DNA from: Fidelibacterota bacterium | GTDB taxonomy: Bacteria > Fidelibacterota > UBA8477 > JABMPR01 | Direction of reading: 5' to 3' | NCBI GenBank assembly: GCA_013202385.1 | Contig: JABMOT010000031.1 | Span: 1 to 33,721, forward strand | Length of the DNA: 33,721 bases | In this document: positions 1 to 8,846 of the stretch, piece after piece | Layout: every line of letters begins with the position of its first letter | Position numbering within the stretch: position 1 is the first letter of the stretch | Translations under genes and position numbers: made by a program | Notes under the pieces: generated by a model | The model's database searches: none | Told to the model about the DNA's origin: nothing | What the model saw: the letters and a program-made list of their open reading frames with translations, nothing else

Positions 1-281
1 AGGGGTTGATTCCCATTGAGCTGAATTTCAAATTCAAAATCGTTTGATTTGGATCCGTTGCGGGTCAGAGCGGCCCGGGAGTAAATCTTGATCCTCTGAG
101 GACCCTTGACCTTGTATACCAGGGACTCATCCTTGAGCATATAATAGGAACTGCGATTCCCTGACACGACCAGAATATCACGATGCTGCTGAGCCTGTTC
201 AGGTTTAATCACTCCAGCATGGAGGGTATTGGAGATCAATACAATACTTAAAACCAGTTTATTGATAAGCGATTTATTCAT
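1..281 (-). CDS. secreted protein of unknown function, N-terminal part (runs off the window)
   Basis: An open frame starts with ATG at 281 and stays open to the window edge, giving 93 codons. AGAGGGG lies 4 bases before the ATG and is a good ribosome binding site. The N-terminus (MNKSLINKLVLSIVLISNTLHAG) is a classical signal peptide with probable cleavage after LHA, so the product should reach the periplasm or outer membrane. The visible mature part is rich in alternating hydrophobic residues (LVYKVKGPQRIKIYSRAAL), which suggests a beta-sandwich. I do not recognise the family. It lies about 125 bp downstream of pgsW on the same strand and could belong to the poly-gamma-glutamate operon, but nothing in the sequence proves this. 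Confidence 0.7.
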   Translation of the reverse strand, partial: MNKSLINKLVLSIVLISNTLHAGVIKPEQAQQHRDILVVSGNRSSYYMLKDESLVYKVKGPQRIKIYSRAALTRNGSKSNDFEFEIQLNGNQP

Positions 282-406
282 AATCCCCTCTAAGCCTCTG
301 CAGGTGACGGGGTCAACCCACAATGACTTGGTGTTTTGCGCTTGAATTGGACTTCAACTGTTGAAGGTCTTGGTATTTCGAAATACATAATATTGGGAAT
401 TCTCAA

Positions 407-1525
407 TTAGATATAGGAATCAGGTTCGTACTGTTCCAGATGATGTTTGATTTTCCGTTTACTATTCAGACCGACGATAATCACCATGGAGAGTAAGAGG
501 ACGAGGGCCAGCGCCGTAGTCCAGGGATTGTAGCGTTCTCTGGCGTAAAAGGAGCCCACACCCAGTTCTGGTGAGGGTGTAGCAGCATAGGGATAATTAA
601 ATTCGGCAAACATATGGCGGATGTTCAGCACATGCACAATGGGAACTCCTACCCTGCCAAATTTGGCCATAACGCCGCCATTGCGCATAGATTCAAACTC
701 CATGCGGGTGGTCAATCCTGGAGGAATCAGGCGGGCATAAGCCGCATCCCCCAGCACAGCAGCACCACCACCAACATTCACAAACGCTTTATAATCCTCA
801 ATTTTCACTAATTCCGAAAAACGCTCCATCCTGCGCCGCACTGCATCGCTGAGACTTTCGCTGGGGATCAGTTCGATCTGATTACGGGTAATCGATTCGT
901 GAATCAGATCACGACCATGTGGACTGAGACGCCGACCAATATCGGAGCCACCACCGATACTTGCGGCGGTGGAACCAAATGAAATAATGGCCGAATCCTG
1001 GAGAATCTTTTCCATATCAAGCCAGGTGAATTCTTCAATATTTGCGCCCCATTGTGAGGCACCGACAGAGGATATAATGCGAGGGACAACACCCAGCTCT
1101 TCCAGGGCACACACGACGGCCAAATTGCCACCCGGCATTGAACCTGTAAGTGTCACTGCAACATGATCTCCCTTTTGAACCCCGGCTCGATTAAGGTAGT
1201 CCACCATCATACCAGCCACGTTGGGGTCAAGAATTGAAATCTTGGCATCCAGATCGCCCTCATCCGTGGTGATGTAGGTGAATTGACGTCCGATCAAGCC
1301 CGTTTGATTGGGATCGTTAACATCGTCCATAAAAATTGCTGCTTCGCCTCGACTGGCTTTTAACACATCCATGGCTCTTTTCATACGTTGCGCTGAGGCA
1401 ATTTTCTGGTCATACGCTGGCTGGCGAACTTTCACTGTGAGGGAGGACGCGCCATAAAAGACCCCTAGTGAAAAGACAGCCATGGCAACCAGAACCTCAA
1501 TGCGTTGAATTGCCGGTCTAAACAT
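407..1525 (-). CDS. pgsW: poly-gamma-glutamate system protein PgsW
   Basis: The product is about 372 residues with one N-terminal membrane segment (roughly residues 10-30), a soluble domain with Gly-rich motifs (TLTGSMPGGN, SIGGGSDIG, NVGGGAAVLG) and a C-terminal membrane segment followed by a basic tail. This matches the PgsW family that accompanies PgsB and PgsC in several Gram-negative lineages; its biochemical role is not settled. The frame can also open at a GTG at 1537, but I prefer ATG 1525 because GGAG lies 6 bases upstream of it. From 1525 the gene overlaps the end of pgsC by 8 bases, so the two are probably translationally coupled. Family assignment is from recalled protein pattern and operon position. 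Confidence 0.8.
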   Translation of the reverse strand: MFRPAIQRIEVLVAMAVFSLGVFYGASSLTVKVRQPAYDQKIASAQRMKRAMDVLKASRGEAAIFMDDVNDPNQTGLIGRQFTYITTDEGDLDAKISILDPNVAGMMVDYLNRAGVQKGDHVAVTLTGSMPGGNLAVVCALEELGVVPRIISSVGASQWGANIEEFTWLDMEKILQDSAIISFGSTAASIGGGSDIGRRLSPHGRDLIHESITRNQIELIPSESLSDAVRRRMERFSELVKIEDYKAFVNVGGGAAVLGDAAYARLIPPGLTTRMEFESMRNGGVMAKFGRVGVPIVHVLNIRHMFAEFNYPYAATPSPELGVGSFYARERYNPWTTALALVLLLSMVIIVGLNSKRKIKHHLEQYEPDSYI

Positions 1526-1967
1526 CGATAACTCCACCGCTGGTCACCATCACTGCCAGTTGAACGATAGTGGCTGTTATCAGGATGACGCTCACAGTTC
1601 TGATGACACCCTGGCGATCCATCCATGAGGCAATCAACCCGGGAATAATGTACCCGATAGTGTAGAAATCCATACCCATGGATTGAAACTGCACGGCAAG
1701 ATAGTTTCGAGAAATATAGCCAAAGAAAAAGCCCAGCAACAGGGAGAGCACCAGGCGACGTTTGCCGTAAATCAGCAAGAATTGTGAGAGCCCTTTCACA
1801 ATGAGAAACACGAGGATGGATATTGTGAAGGTTGCCACAACTCGGAGGGGATCATGGAGATACATCGCAATGTATCCAGGCACAATAATTCCACCAGCTG
1901 TAACCCCCAGCCATTCAGTGAGCCAAAGACTCAATATGATGCCCAATCCGATTGCGATTTCAATCAT
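1518..1967 (-). CDS. pgsC: poly-gamma-glutamate biosynthesis membrane protein PgsC/CapC
   Basis: This 149-residue protein has about four or five hydrophobic helices and the usual CapC opening (LGIILSLWLTEWLGVTAGGIIVPGYIA). PgsC is the membrane partner of the PgsB ligase in poly-gamma-glutamate synthesis; length and topology fit the family. ATG at 1967 is preceded by GGAAG about 4 bases upstream. It lies 150 bp downstream of pgsB and overlaps pgsW by 8 bases, giving the order pgsB-pgsC-pgsW. The spacer between pgsB and pgsC is A-rich on the coding strand and I see no gene or clear terminator in it. Confidence 0.88.
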   Translation of the reverse strand: MIEIAIGLGIILSLWLTEWLGVTAGGIIVPGYIAMYLHDPLRVVATFTISILVFLIVKGLSQFLLIYGKRRLVLSLLLGFFFGYISRNYLAVQFQSMGMDFYTIGYIIPGLIASWMDRQGVIRTVSVILITATIVQLAVMVTSGGVIDV

Positions 1968-2117
1968 GAAAGCTTCCGTATTTTATACTTAACCGCAAAG
2001 ATCATGGAGATCGCAAGGCTTTTTGAATAGCTAATTTGATCTATATTTTTCATAACTCTGGTAAATTCCCGCTCAACTTTTTCTCATTTTTAACTTTTAA
2101 TTCTCAAGGTTTAATTT

Positions 2118-3299
2118 TTAACTCAAATGAACCCGGTATGTTTTTAATTCATCCAGAATCTGGAAGCCGGCACCGACAATATTACCGATTCCGAAGATCA
2201 GGGTATTCCCCCGTTGGGAGAGTAATTTTTTGGCAAAAACGGCAGCACTGCCTGCTTCAGAGAACTGCTCCACCGGACCGTCTATTTTTGAGAAGTACGG
2301 CTTTTGGAAACGATCCATACGATCGCCTCTGACAAAGAGCGAATCCGGTTTGATATCTTTAATAATTAATTCCAACAATTGGGATGTTCTGCTGATTCTG
2401 TCCGACCGGGTATTCAGAAACACACAGACATTATCATATTCGAGGCTGGGATGATCCTTGATCATGGTCCAAATCGTCTTGGTTGACTGGGGATCGTTGG
2501 CAGCAAAGGCATTTACAAGAGAAAATTGACGACCTTCCAATTCCAGATTCCAGACTCTGAGAGCTCCCGGATCCGGTTGAGCCTTGCGCATCCCAGTCAG
2601 AGCCTGCTCCCTTGTAACTCCAAGAGATTCGCAGACAGCCAGAGAAAGTGCAATGTTTTCGGGGTGTTCGATATGGTTAAAACCGGCCATATCTTCATGA
2701 CTGATTCCCTGGTCCGTAACGGCATTGACACGGGTGTTTCTTTTTTTTGCCACCGCTTCAAAGATATGCAACTTATCACGCTCAGCGGTAAACAGGTTCC
2801 CATTAAATGGGATGGTGTTGGACAGCGACATGGCAATGTCCCGCAGACGATGGCCCATTTCTTCCAGATGATCAAGTCGAGCGTTGGTAATGACGCTGTG
2901 GGTGGACTTCACCATGAGTTGCTCGGTGACCCACTGATATTGGGGTTGTACTGCCATGCATTCCAGGACGACGGCCCCAGGTCTAAACCGACCAAAATAG
3001 CGTAGGAATCTGACTTGTTCACCGATACTCGCTTTCTGCAAGCGATGAATTTTGCGGTCCTTGCCCTGTAAATCCAGGATACGGGGATCTGAACCGGTGG
3101 TCTTCCCCAGCACGGAGTATCCAGCCTCACGTAAACCGGCACTAATCAGGCGAGTCACGCTTGATTTTCCCCTGGTTCCGTTCACATGAATTCGAATTGG
3201 AATGCGATTTAATGCCCGCAGGTGAACCAACCACTCTCCTACAAGAGCAGCGATCACTGATAGGATCATGATAAACAAAGCAAATACAACGACATCCAT
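2118..3299 (-). CDS. pgsB: poly-gamma-glutamate synthase PgsB/CapB
   Basis: This is the ATP-dependent amide ligase that polymerises glutamate through gamma linkages; it belongs to the Mur-ligase superfamily. Evidence: an N-terminal membrane helix (MDVVVFALFIMILSVIAALV), then the P-loop NGTRGKSSVTR, LGKTTGSDPR, ECMAVQPQYQW, TNARLDHLEEMG, NAFAANDPQST and a C-terminal FGIGNIVGAGFQI, all in the order found in Bacillus PgsB and with similar length. ATG at 3299 puts the P-loop about 40 residues in, as in the family. A TTG at 3329 would add ten residues. Neither start has a strong Shine-Dalgarno sequence. The partner genes pgsC and pgsW follow; no pgsA/capA is present. Confidence 0.92.
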   Translation of the reverse strand: MDVVVFALFIMILSVIAALVGEWLVHLRALNRIPIRIHVNGTRGKSSVTRLISAGLREAGYSVLGKTTGSDPRILDLQGKDRKIHRLQKASIGEQVRFLRYFGRFRPGAVVLECMAVQPQYQWVTEQLMVKSTHSVITNARLDHLEEMGHRLRDIAMSLSNTIPFNGNLFTAERDKLHIFEAVAKKRNTRVNAVTDQGISHEDMAGFNHIEHPENIALSLAVCESLGVTREQALTGMRKAQPDPGALRVWNLELEGRQFSLVNAFAANDPQSTKTIWTMIKDHPSLEYDNVCVFLNTRSDRISRTSQLLELIIKDIKPDSLFVRGDRMDRFQKPYFSKIDGPVEQFSEAGSAAVFAKKLLSQRGNTLIFGIGNIVGAGFQILDELKTYRVHLS

Positions 3300-3433
3300 A
3301 AATAAAAACTGCAGTCCGAGCCCCTTCAACTTCTTAGCTTTTAGAGGACAAAATATAGTTTTTATCGAATGCTTAGTAAGATTGAAAAGGGTGAATTCGG
3401 TGAAGACATAAAAATGTCATTTATGTTTGTCTG

Positions 3434-3489
3434 TTTGGACGTTTGGACGTTTGGAGGTTGGGACGTTGGGAGGTTTGGACGTTTGGGAG
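3434..3489. repeat. 8-bp direct tandem repeat, seven units
   Basis: Seven consecutive 8-bp units run TTTGGACG, TTTGGACG, TTTGGAGG, TTGGGACG, TTGGGAGG, TTTGGACG, TTTGGGAG. Units differ only at the third, seventh or last bases. The array lies in the spacer between the endonuclease gene and pgsB, directly before a palindromic element. There is no convincing gene here: a short plus-strand frame crosses it but is made of repeat sequence. Confidence 0.85.
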
Positions 3490-3500
3490 CTGGGCGCCGT

Positions 3501-3589
3501 GTCACCCTGAGCCTGGCGAAGGGTCTCAGTAATATTAGCTGGATAGATGGGAGTCGTGGATCAAGATTCTTCGCGGTGCTCAGAATGAC
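3501..3589. repeat. palindromic dispersed-type repeat (two inverted 26-bp arms)
   Basis: Arm 1 (3501-3526, beginning GTCACCCTGAGC) and the reverse complement of arm 2 (3564-3589, beginning GTCATTCTGAGC) agree at about 20 of 26 positions, with a 37-bp spacer. From memory, repeats with the core GTCA(C/T)(C/T)CTGAGC...GCGAAG recur in many environmental bacterial genomes as noncoding REP/MITE-like elements; that part is recollection, not a search result. It sits 12 bp past the stop codon of the endonuclease gene, so in RNA it could fold and act as a 3' stabiliser or weak terminator. Confidence 0.65.
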
Positions 3590-3601
3590 CGGGAGGTGAA
3601 T

Positions 3602-5593
3602 CTAGCGTAAAAGGCTGATCCGCTGGACCGTTGATCCCGCAGCGGTCCAGATGCGGACAAAATAAATCCCGCTTGCGAGATCGTCGCCCCTCATTCCAGT
3701 GCCATTCCAATTAACAGCGTGGATTCCCGGATTGAGCACAGCAGAAAGCAGGGTGGTCACCAGACTTCCCTTTATATCATAAATATCCAAAACCACATCA
3801 GAATAGGTAGCAATCTCAAAGCTAATATTGGTTTCGCCATTAAAGGGGTTGGGATAGCAGCGAATGATCGTCTTGGAGTCTGGCTGGACTATAGGACTGA
3901 TAGATACTACGGGGATAAAATAATGGCTGCCAGGTGTGCCAGGACTGCCATTGATTGGACTTCCCACTGCGAGAGTTGTGAATATCCATTGATCCGCCTG
4001 ATAATTTGCTTGTCCAGTGGATACCTGGGGGATGCGTTCAACACCAGTGTTTTCATACCAGATCAGCTCGGTTCCAGCCAGCCCGAAGGCATCGATATAC
4101 TCACCAGTAGTGGATCTTAATTCATAAACATCGTTGCCGTTACCATTAATTCCATACGAAGCTTGATCTGGTGCTTCAAACCCGGCTGCCTGCATATCGC
4201 CTGCACTACTGGCAACAACCCAGGAAGCCCCGCCAGCTAATTCATTCGCGGAACTGATACTCACAACCTGAACAGGCACTCCCCCATTACTACCACGCCA
4301 AATTTGGAGACCATCGATGGCAATAGATTCGGTCGAGACATTGGTAATTTCCATGAATTTTGGTTGCCCCCCACTGCGATTCCCATCCATGACTTCGCTA
4401 ATAATCAGACCGTCTAGTGTACTGATCTGATCATTGGGAATAATGGTGAGAACGAAGCTGTCACTACCATTCACAGACGCTGAATCACCACCGCTGACGT
4501 TGATGATGCTAAAAACAAAGATTTCCTGTTCCTCGGCCAGCTCGTCATCTGTAACTGTTATTTCCAGGGTCTGAAGGGCGTGGCTATTTGCAGGAAAGGT
4601 GAGTGATGCAGATGTAAAACCGTTGAGATCGCTTGAATCCCCTGAAGCAAGGATGATGTCACAGTGCGTGGCTTCGGTCGTATCAGGATTCACAATTGAG
4701 AGTTCAAGCACAACGTTGCCTGCATCTTCTTCTACAAGAGCGCTGTTATTGGTAAAACCGATCCGGGTATGGGGTACGATTTGGGAAGCAAAAATGGATT
4801 GCGCCCATTCTGGATGATCGATAAATGGGTTACGATTCCCTTGATAGCCGTAAACCACTTCGTTGCGGTTTTGCTCGAAATCATCAACAGGATCTTGAAG
4901 ATGCCACTGCAGCAGGGCTGACAATTTACCAAAAGTCGGTTGATAGGTGTCGGTTCCTACCGTATCAACCAGCTCCAGATCGTACAGCGAGTTGTCAGAA
5001 TGATAACCTGGGTCATAACGGACCACCATATAAAACATCATCCGGGCTACATCGCCTTTGACCGCGTCCCGCGGCTCCCAGCTGTCGCTATCGTAATAGC
5101 ATTCTGTCGCTTCCACGTGTTGGATGCCCCCGTTATCAAAATCCAATTCATTTCGGCTTGAATTCACACTTTCATCGGCTGGTCTGAGATGGTGACAATC
5201 GGTATAGGCGGTGTCAATTTCGTTGGGGAAACCATGGGATTTTGACCAAATGTGTTCCCTATTCCACAGATTACTTTCCGTATCAGAACTCTCCCCGCTG
5301 TTGGCTGTTTTGGGTTGGGATCTGCCGGTGTAAATGAGAATAACATTGTCTGTACTATCTGGATCTTCGTCGGTCTCTTTGAGGATGTCCCAAACATCAG
5401 TGGAACTGGATGTGTATGGATATCTGATATGATCACTGATAATACTGTGGAGAGCGGACTTTAGTTCGGAACCGTTGAGACCCTCTGCCACATCGTAGTA
5501 GCCAAGTGGAATTTGTGACAGTAGAATTGCAGGTTGAAGTAAAATAAAACTAATTAGATAGCGCTGAATATTTCTTGCATGTAAAATGTACAT
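3602..5593 (-). CDS. secreted endonuclease I family nuclease with Calx-beta, lamin-tail and C-terminal sorting domains
   Basis: The 663-residue protein starts with a signal peptide (hydrophobic about 12-26). The endonuclease I domain (about 30-270) contains NREHIWSKSH at 111-120, TDCHHLRP at 131-138, SSRNELDFD and GNRNPFIDHPEW, the hallmarks of the EndA/NucM His-metal finger nucleases that cut DNA and RNA non-specifically. A Calx-beta-like domain (about 277-390), a lamin-tail domain (about 395-545) and a C-terminal sorting domain with CYPNPFN at 579-585 and a terminal beta-sandwich ending RISLLR follow. The tail is the type used by type IX-like secretion in FCB bacteria. Likely role: extracellular DNA degradation for nutrients or matrix turnover. 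The start is ATG 5593 with only a distant GAGGG upstream. Confidence 0.88.
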   Translation of the reverse strand: MYILHARNIQRYLISFILLQPAILLSQIPLGYYDVAEGLNGSELKSALHSIISDHIRYPYTSSSTDVWDILKETDEDPDSTDNVILIYTGRSQPKTANSGESSDTESNLWNREHIWSKSHGFPNEIDTAYTDCHHLRPADESVNSSRNELDFDNGGIQHVEATECYYDSDSWEPRDAVKGDVARMMFYMVVRYDPGYHSDNSLYDLELVDTVGTDTYQPTFGKLSALLQWHLQDPVDDFEQNRNEVVYGYQGNRNPFIDHPEWAQSIFASQIVPHTRIGFTNNSALVEEDAGNVVLELSIVNPDTTEATHCDIILASGDSSDLNGFTSASLTFPANSHALQTLEITVTDDELAEEQEIFVFSIINVSGGDSASVNGSDSFVLTIIPNDQISTLDGLIISEVMDGNRSGGQPKFMEITNVSTESIAIDGLQIWRGSNGGVPVQVVSISSANELAGGASWVVASSAGDMQAAGFEAPDQASYGINGNGNDVYELRSTTGEYIDAFGLAGTELIWYENTGVERIPQVSTGQANYQADQWIFTTLAVGSPINGSPGTPGSHYFIPVVSISPIVQPDSKTIIRCYPNPFNGETNISFEIATYSDVVLDIYDIKGSLVTTLLSAVLNPGIHAVNWNGTGMRGDDLASGIYFVRIWTAAGSTVQRISLLR

Positions 5594-5737
5594 CTCGTTG
5601 GCATCCCTCTATGACAGTCGCATATGGTTAATCAGCGACCCATTTTTAATATGGGGTGAATATAATCAATAGACGAAGAATGTAAGGAGCTTCTTCGGCC
5701 AAAATTTAGTCCGTAGTTTAGGAGCCTGAATTGAAAG

Positions 5738-5799
5738 TAGATTGCAGGTCTCCGCCTGCCTGCATTTTCAGCGGGTTGGCAAAGCTGGCGTCTATCTAC
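5738..5799. repeat. palindrome-bounded repeat-like element at the 3' end of the sugar transferase
   Basis: The element begins GTAGATTGCAGGTCTCCGCC at 5738 and ends in a roughly inverted copy whose last bases are ATCTAC (5794-5799); GTAGAT and ATCTAC are exact inverted termini and the inner arms are partly complementary. I recall similar GTAGA...TCTAC elements as dispersed noncoding repeats in environmental genomes, but copy number cannot be checked here. It overlaps the restored stop codon of the sugar transferase (5792-5794), so it could have supplied the end of that gene. Confidence 0.4.
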
Positions 5800-7173
5800 C
5801 ACCTGTTGTGAAGGTTAGCATTTTCCAGACGGTCCAAACAAATATCTTCGTGTCAAACCAGGGGGTCCAATTCATAATATAATAGATATCATAATCTACC
5901 CTCTTTTGCATCAAATCCATGTCATCGGTGCCACCCCGAAAGCCATTGACAGCAGCCCAGCCAGTATCCCCGGTTTTACAAATCTGCGAATTCTATATTT
6001 ATCCAGCAAGGTAGAAATCTTTTCATCCTCCTCGACCATATGAGGGCGGGGACCAGCCACACTCATCTCACCCAGCAACACATTAATTAATTGAGGGAGT
6101 TCATCGAGGTTTGTTTTTCTTAGGACCCGGCCAATCCAGGTCACGCGCTTATCCCCTACCTGAGTGATTTGCACCGTGCCATGAGCACTATCCTCATTCA
6201 ACCTCATTGTCCGAAATTTATAGCAATTGAAAGGTTCTCCATTTTGACCTATTCTTTTTTGTCGAATGACAGCCGGACCTTTCGAATTCGTTTTTATCAA
6301 AATTGCAGCCAAGAAATAAAACCACCAGAAAACCAGCAAAAGACCTGGAATAGCGATCAAAAGGTCTACTCCCCGCTTTACGAATCTAGCTCGCAGGTCA
6401 TTTAGGGGTTCTTGACGAACTCTATTGACTACAAAAGGACCCCATAAGGTTTCTTCTAATCGCTTGGCATTATTGAGTGATATGTTTGAACGTAAATAGA
6501 CGCGTAGCCCATATTCTTCGGCAAGATTAACGATATCATCAGTCGCTGGATAGGATTCATTGAATGAACCCAATGCAAGTTCTAAGAGCAGCTTATTTTC
6601 TGCAACACCCTTAATTCTATCCAATAGGATTTCGTTAGCTTCGTCAGCATTGAATTCAATAAAATTTGATTCCTGAAAACCTCTCTCAGGGTGCAAGGCG
6701 ATCCATTCTTTAAGCGTCTGAATCTCAACTTCAGCACCGATAAATGCAATGGACCTGGGGCTGAATCCTTTGGATCGGATAATACCGAGAAATTGATTTC
6801 TCACATATCCAGAGCCCAAAAGTGACACCCAGTCCAGTAGCAAAAACAGGATTAAGGCACTCCGGGAGACCACAAATTTGCCAAAAACAACCACGAGAAG
6901 AATGACGCCAACCATTGCAATAAAACCGATGGAGATCTTTCTAATGTTCCAGGAGCGTCCGTTTTGGATCATTCTATCATTGTAGACATTAAACAGAAAT
7001 GATATGATCGCCCAACTCAGTGGAATAAACCAGACCAGGACCTGAAAAACGAATTTCTCCTGAGACCAGGCAGTCGCCCAAATGATGGAGGATAAGTAGT
7101 ACACAGCTGACAGGACCAAAAGATCAGTCAGAATAAATAGGATTGTCAGAAAGTAGCTTCTTTTTGGCTCCAT
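5792..7173 (-). pseudogene. undecaprenyl-phosphate sugar phosphotransferase (WcaJ/polyprenyl glycosylphosphotransferase type), frameshifted near the 3' end
   Basis: This is an initiating enzyme that transfers a hexose-1-phosphate to undecaprenyl phosphate, the first step of capsule unit synthesis. Four N-terminal membrane helices, a CoA-binding-like middle domain, a further helix (about 271-293) and the bacterial sugar transferase domain are visible, with QKRIGQNGEPFNCYKFRTM, TNLDELPQL (354-362) and VAGPRPHM. The frame ends early at 5911 after KPGILAGLL. One base over, the conserved ending continues (TGWAAVNGFRGGTDDMDLMQ, then KRVDYDIYYIMNWTPWFDTK) to a stop at 5792. One base is therefore missing near 5963-5968. 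Restored, it would be 460 residues, normal for the family. ATG 7173 follows GAGGGG. It may be a real mutation or a sequencing error. Confidence 0.85.
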
Positions 7174-7259
7174 ACTAATTCCCCTCTACTTTCATTGTCC
7201 ATTTTGTTTCAAACTTCGAGACCGGGTGGATTAAGTAAAAAGTTTCCCCCTTCCAGCCC

Positions 7260-8819
7260 TTAGAAGGAAATAATATTTGATTGAAATCCAAGCCCTATAA
7301 CGTTTGATTTACGCTCGGGGTTTTCAACCCTGGGGAAAACGCCCTGGGGTGGTGATCCCAGATTCTCTGTAAACTCGTATTCGTAATAGGCATACAGTTT
7401 CCCATATCCGGTATTCTGCCAATAATCCAGACGGAGTTCCAATTTATCTTCGGGGAAGCGACCGGCTCCCGAATATTCCAACAATAGATTGCTGTAGATC
7501 TTTCCATGCCGTTCGTAGTTGAAAGCCAGGGTTAGGCCACTGTTGGCTTTGCTGTAACCAGCATAAAGGAGCATATCATCTGAATCGGAACCACTGTGGG
7601 CTGCATATCGTCGCCCATCATAGACACTAAAATCAAAGAATTTTCTCCCGTACCAATCCGGAGTGCCACGCTGAGGGTAATATGGACTTTTCATCAAGTT
7701 CGCATATTCAAAGCCCAGCACCAGATCAGGATGACCAAATAATCCGTATTTGCGAAAGCCAAACACGCTGGCTCCAGAATGATCCGGTTCTGCCCGAAGA
7801 TCATACCAATCCCAGCGGTGATCATTGGCGCCATATTCCAGAAATATTTTCAATCTTGATTCCGGGAATAACATAGATAAAAAAAGCGAGAGGGTCTGGT
7901 CTGTTCTATCTGACGGATTCTCGCCCGTTTCCTCATTATAAAACTTTTCTTTGCGGAAGGCCTGGAATGGCAGCAGAGCGGCATCTTTCCACGCAATGGA
8001 TTTCTCTACCAGATTGCCCCCGCTCAAAAATGTCCGCGAGCCACCCACCGTAATGATAGGGGATGAATAATATGTCAATGATCCGAAAATGGCTGTGAAA
8101 TACGGTTTGGCCACATTTTCCTTCAATTTGGCAAACACATACTGACCTGTGAATCCAAACGTTTTGAAACGCTGTTCTTTGAGAGTACCCAGGACAAGTC
8201 TCGGGATGCCTGTGGTGTTGGTCGTCATGTTTAAGCTTGTATGAAAACCAGGACCCCACCACATCCCGCTATTTGAGACCCCAGCTCCCACTCCTTTCCA
8301 GTGGAGATAAAACTGTGACTCTCTGAATTTGAGCTCATTGACCGTTCCCTCTCCCCGACCTGGACCATCATTCAGAACATGAAATTTCCGCTCTAATTCG
8401 CCAACTTTGCGAGGATCATAACTTATGTGGTAAAATGTAAAAGGTTGATTAGCTGAATATTGGTAATAGGGTTCGAAAGAAAAATAGAAGTAGCGGTGAC
8501 TCACACTCAAATGGATTGAGCTGAAAAAGGTTGAGCCTTTCCCAACCCATATTTCGCCAGTATTTTCAAGATTCGGAGCATTGTCATTGTGATAATAATA
8601 GCTTTGCCCATAGGTCTTTATTTCAATGCCCCGGTCCGGCCAGGATGATATAAATGGGCGAATATCCAGGATCTGCATCCCTGTTGGGTTATCAAATCTC
8701 GCCTGTTCGAGACTGAGCAGATCTCGTGGGTCACCAGCGATGTAATGTGAATTTTCCTGAGCATGAGTCTGGTTCAAGGCTAAGATTAGAAGCAGAGTGT
8801 ATCTCAATTTATATAGCAA
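7260..8819 (-). CDS. wzi: capsule assembly outer-membrane protein Wzi family
   Basis: The 519-residue product has a signal peptide ending THAQ, then a protein rich in alternating aromatic and polar residues, as expected of an outer-membrane beta-barrel, with a terminal phenylalanine (NIISF). The GMWWGPGFHTSLNMTTNTTG segment and the overall length match the Wzi/capsule assembly family, a surface lectin that anchors group 1-type capsule. The start is TTG at 8819 with AAAGG 8 bases upstream; no ATG is available nearby. It lies 86 bp upstream of the sugar transferase on the same strand and divergent from the polysaccharide cluster, which supports a capsule role. A longer look at the leader shows overlapping hairpins (see 8847-8879). 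Confidence 0.85.
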   Translation of the reverse strand: MLYKLRYTLLLILALNQTHAQENSHYIAGDPRDLLSLEQARFDNPTGMQILDIRPFISSWPDRGIEIKTYGQSYYYHNDNAPNLENTGEIWVGKGSTFFSSIHLSVSHRYFYFSFEPYYQYSANQPFTFYHISYDPRKVGELERKFHVLNDGPGRGEGTVNELKFRESQFYLHWKGVGAGVSNSGMWWGPGFHTSLNMTTNTTGIPRLVLGTLKEQRFKTFGFTGQYVFAKLKENVAKPYFTAIFGSLTYYSSPIITVGGSRTFLSGGNLVEKSIAWKDAALLPFQAFRKEKFYNEETGENPSDRTDQTLSLFLSMLFPESRLKIFLEYGANDHRWDWYDLRAEPDHSGASVFGFRKYGLFGHPDLVLGFEYANLMKSPYYPQRGTPDWYGRKFFDFSVYDGRRYAAHSGSDSDDMLLYAGYSKANSGLTLAFNYERHGKIYSNLLLEYSGAGRFPEDKLELRLDYWQNTGYGKLYAYYEYEFTENLGSPPQGVFPRVENPERKSNVIGLGFQSNIISF

Positions 8820-8846
8820 GGATATGTGCCTTTATTATTGTATTTA

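Noticed and set aside
3434-3489. CRISPR-like array
   Set aside because: Units are 8 bp and contiguous, without spacers, so this is a simple tandem repeat.
3369-3599. Plus-strand open frame of 76 codons between pgsB and the nuclease gene
   Set aside because: It is made of the 8-bp tandem repeat and the palindromic element, with no ribosome binding site and no protein-like composition.
7682-7876. Plus-strand and other short frames inside wzi and the long minus-strand genes
   Set aside because: They are antisense shadows of well-supported genes and show no recognisable domain.
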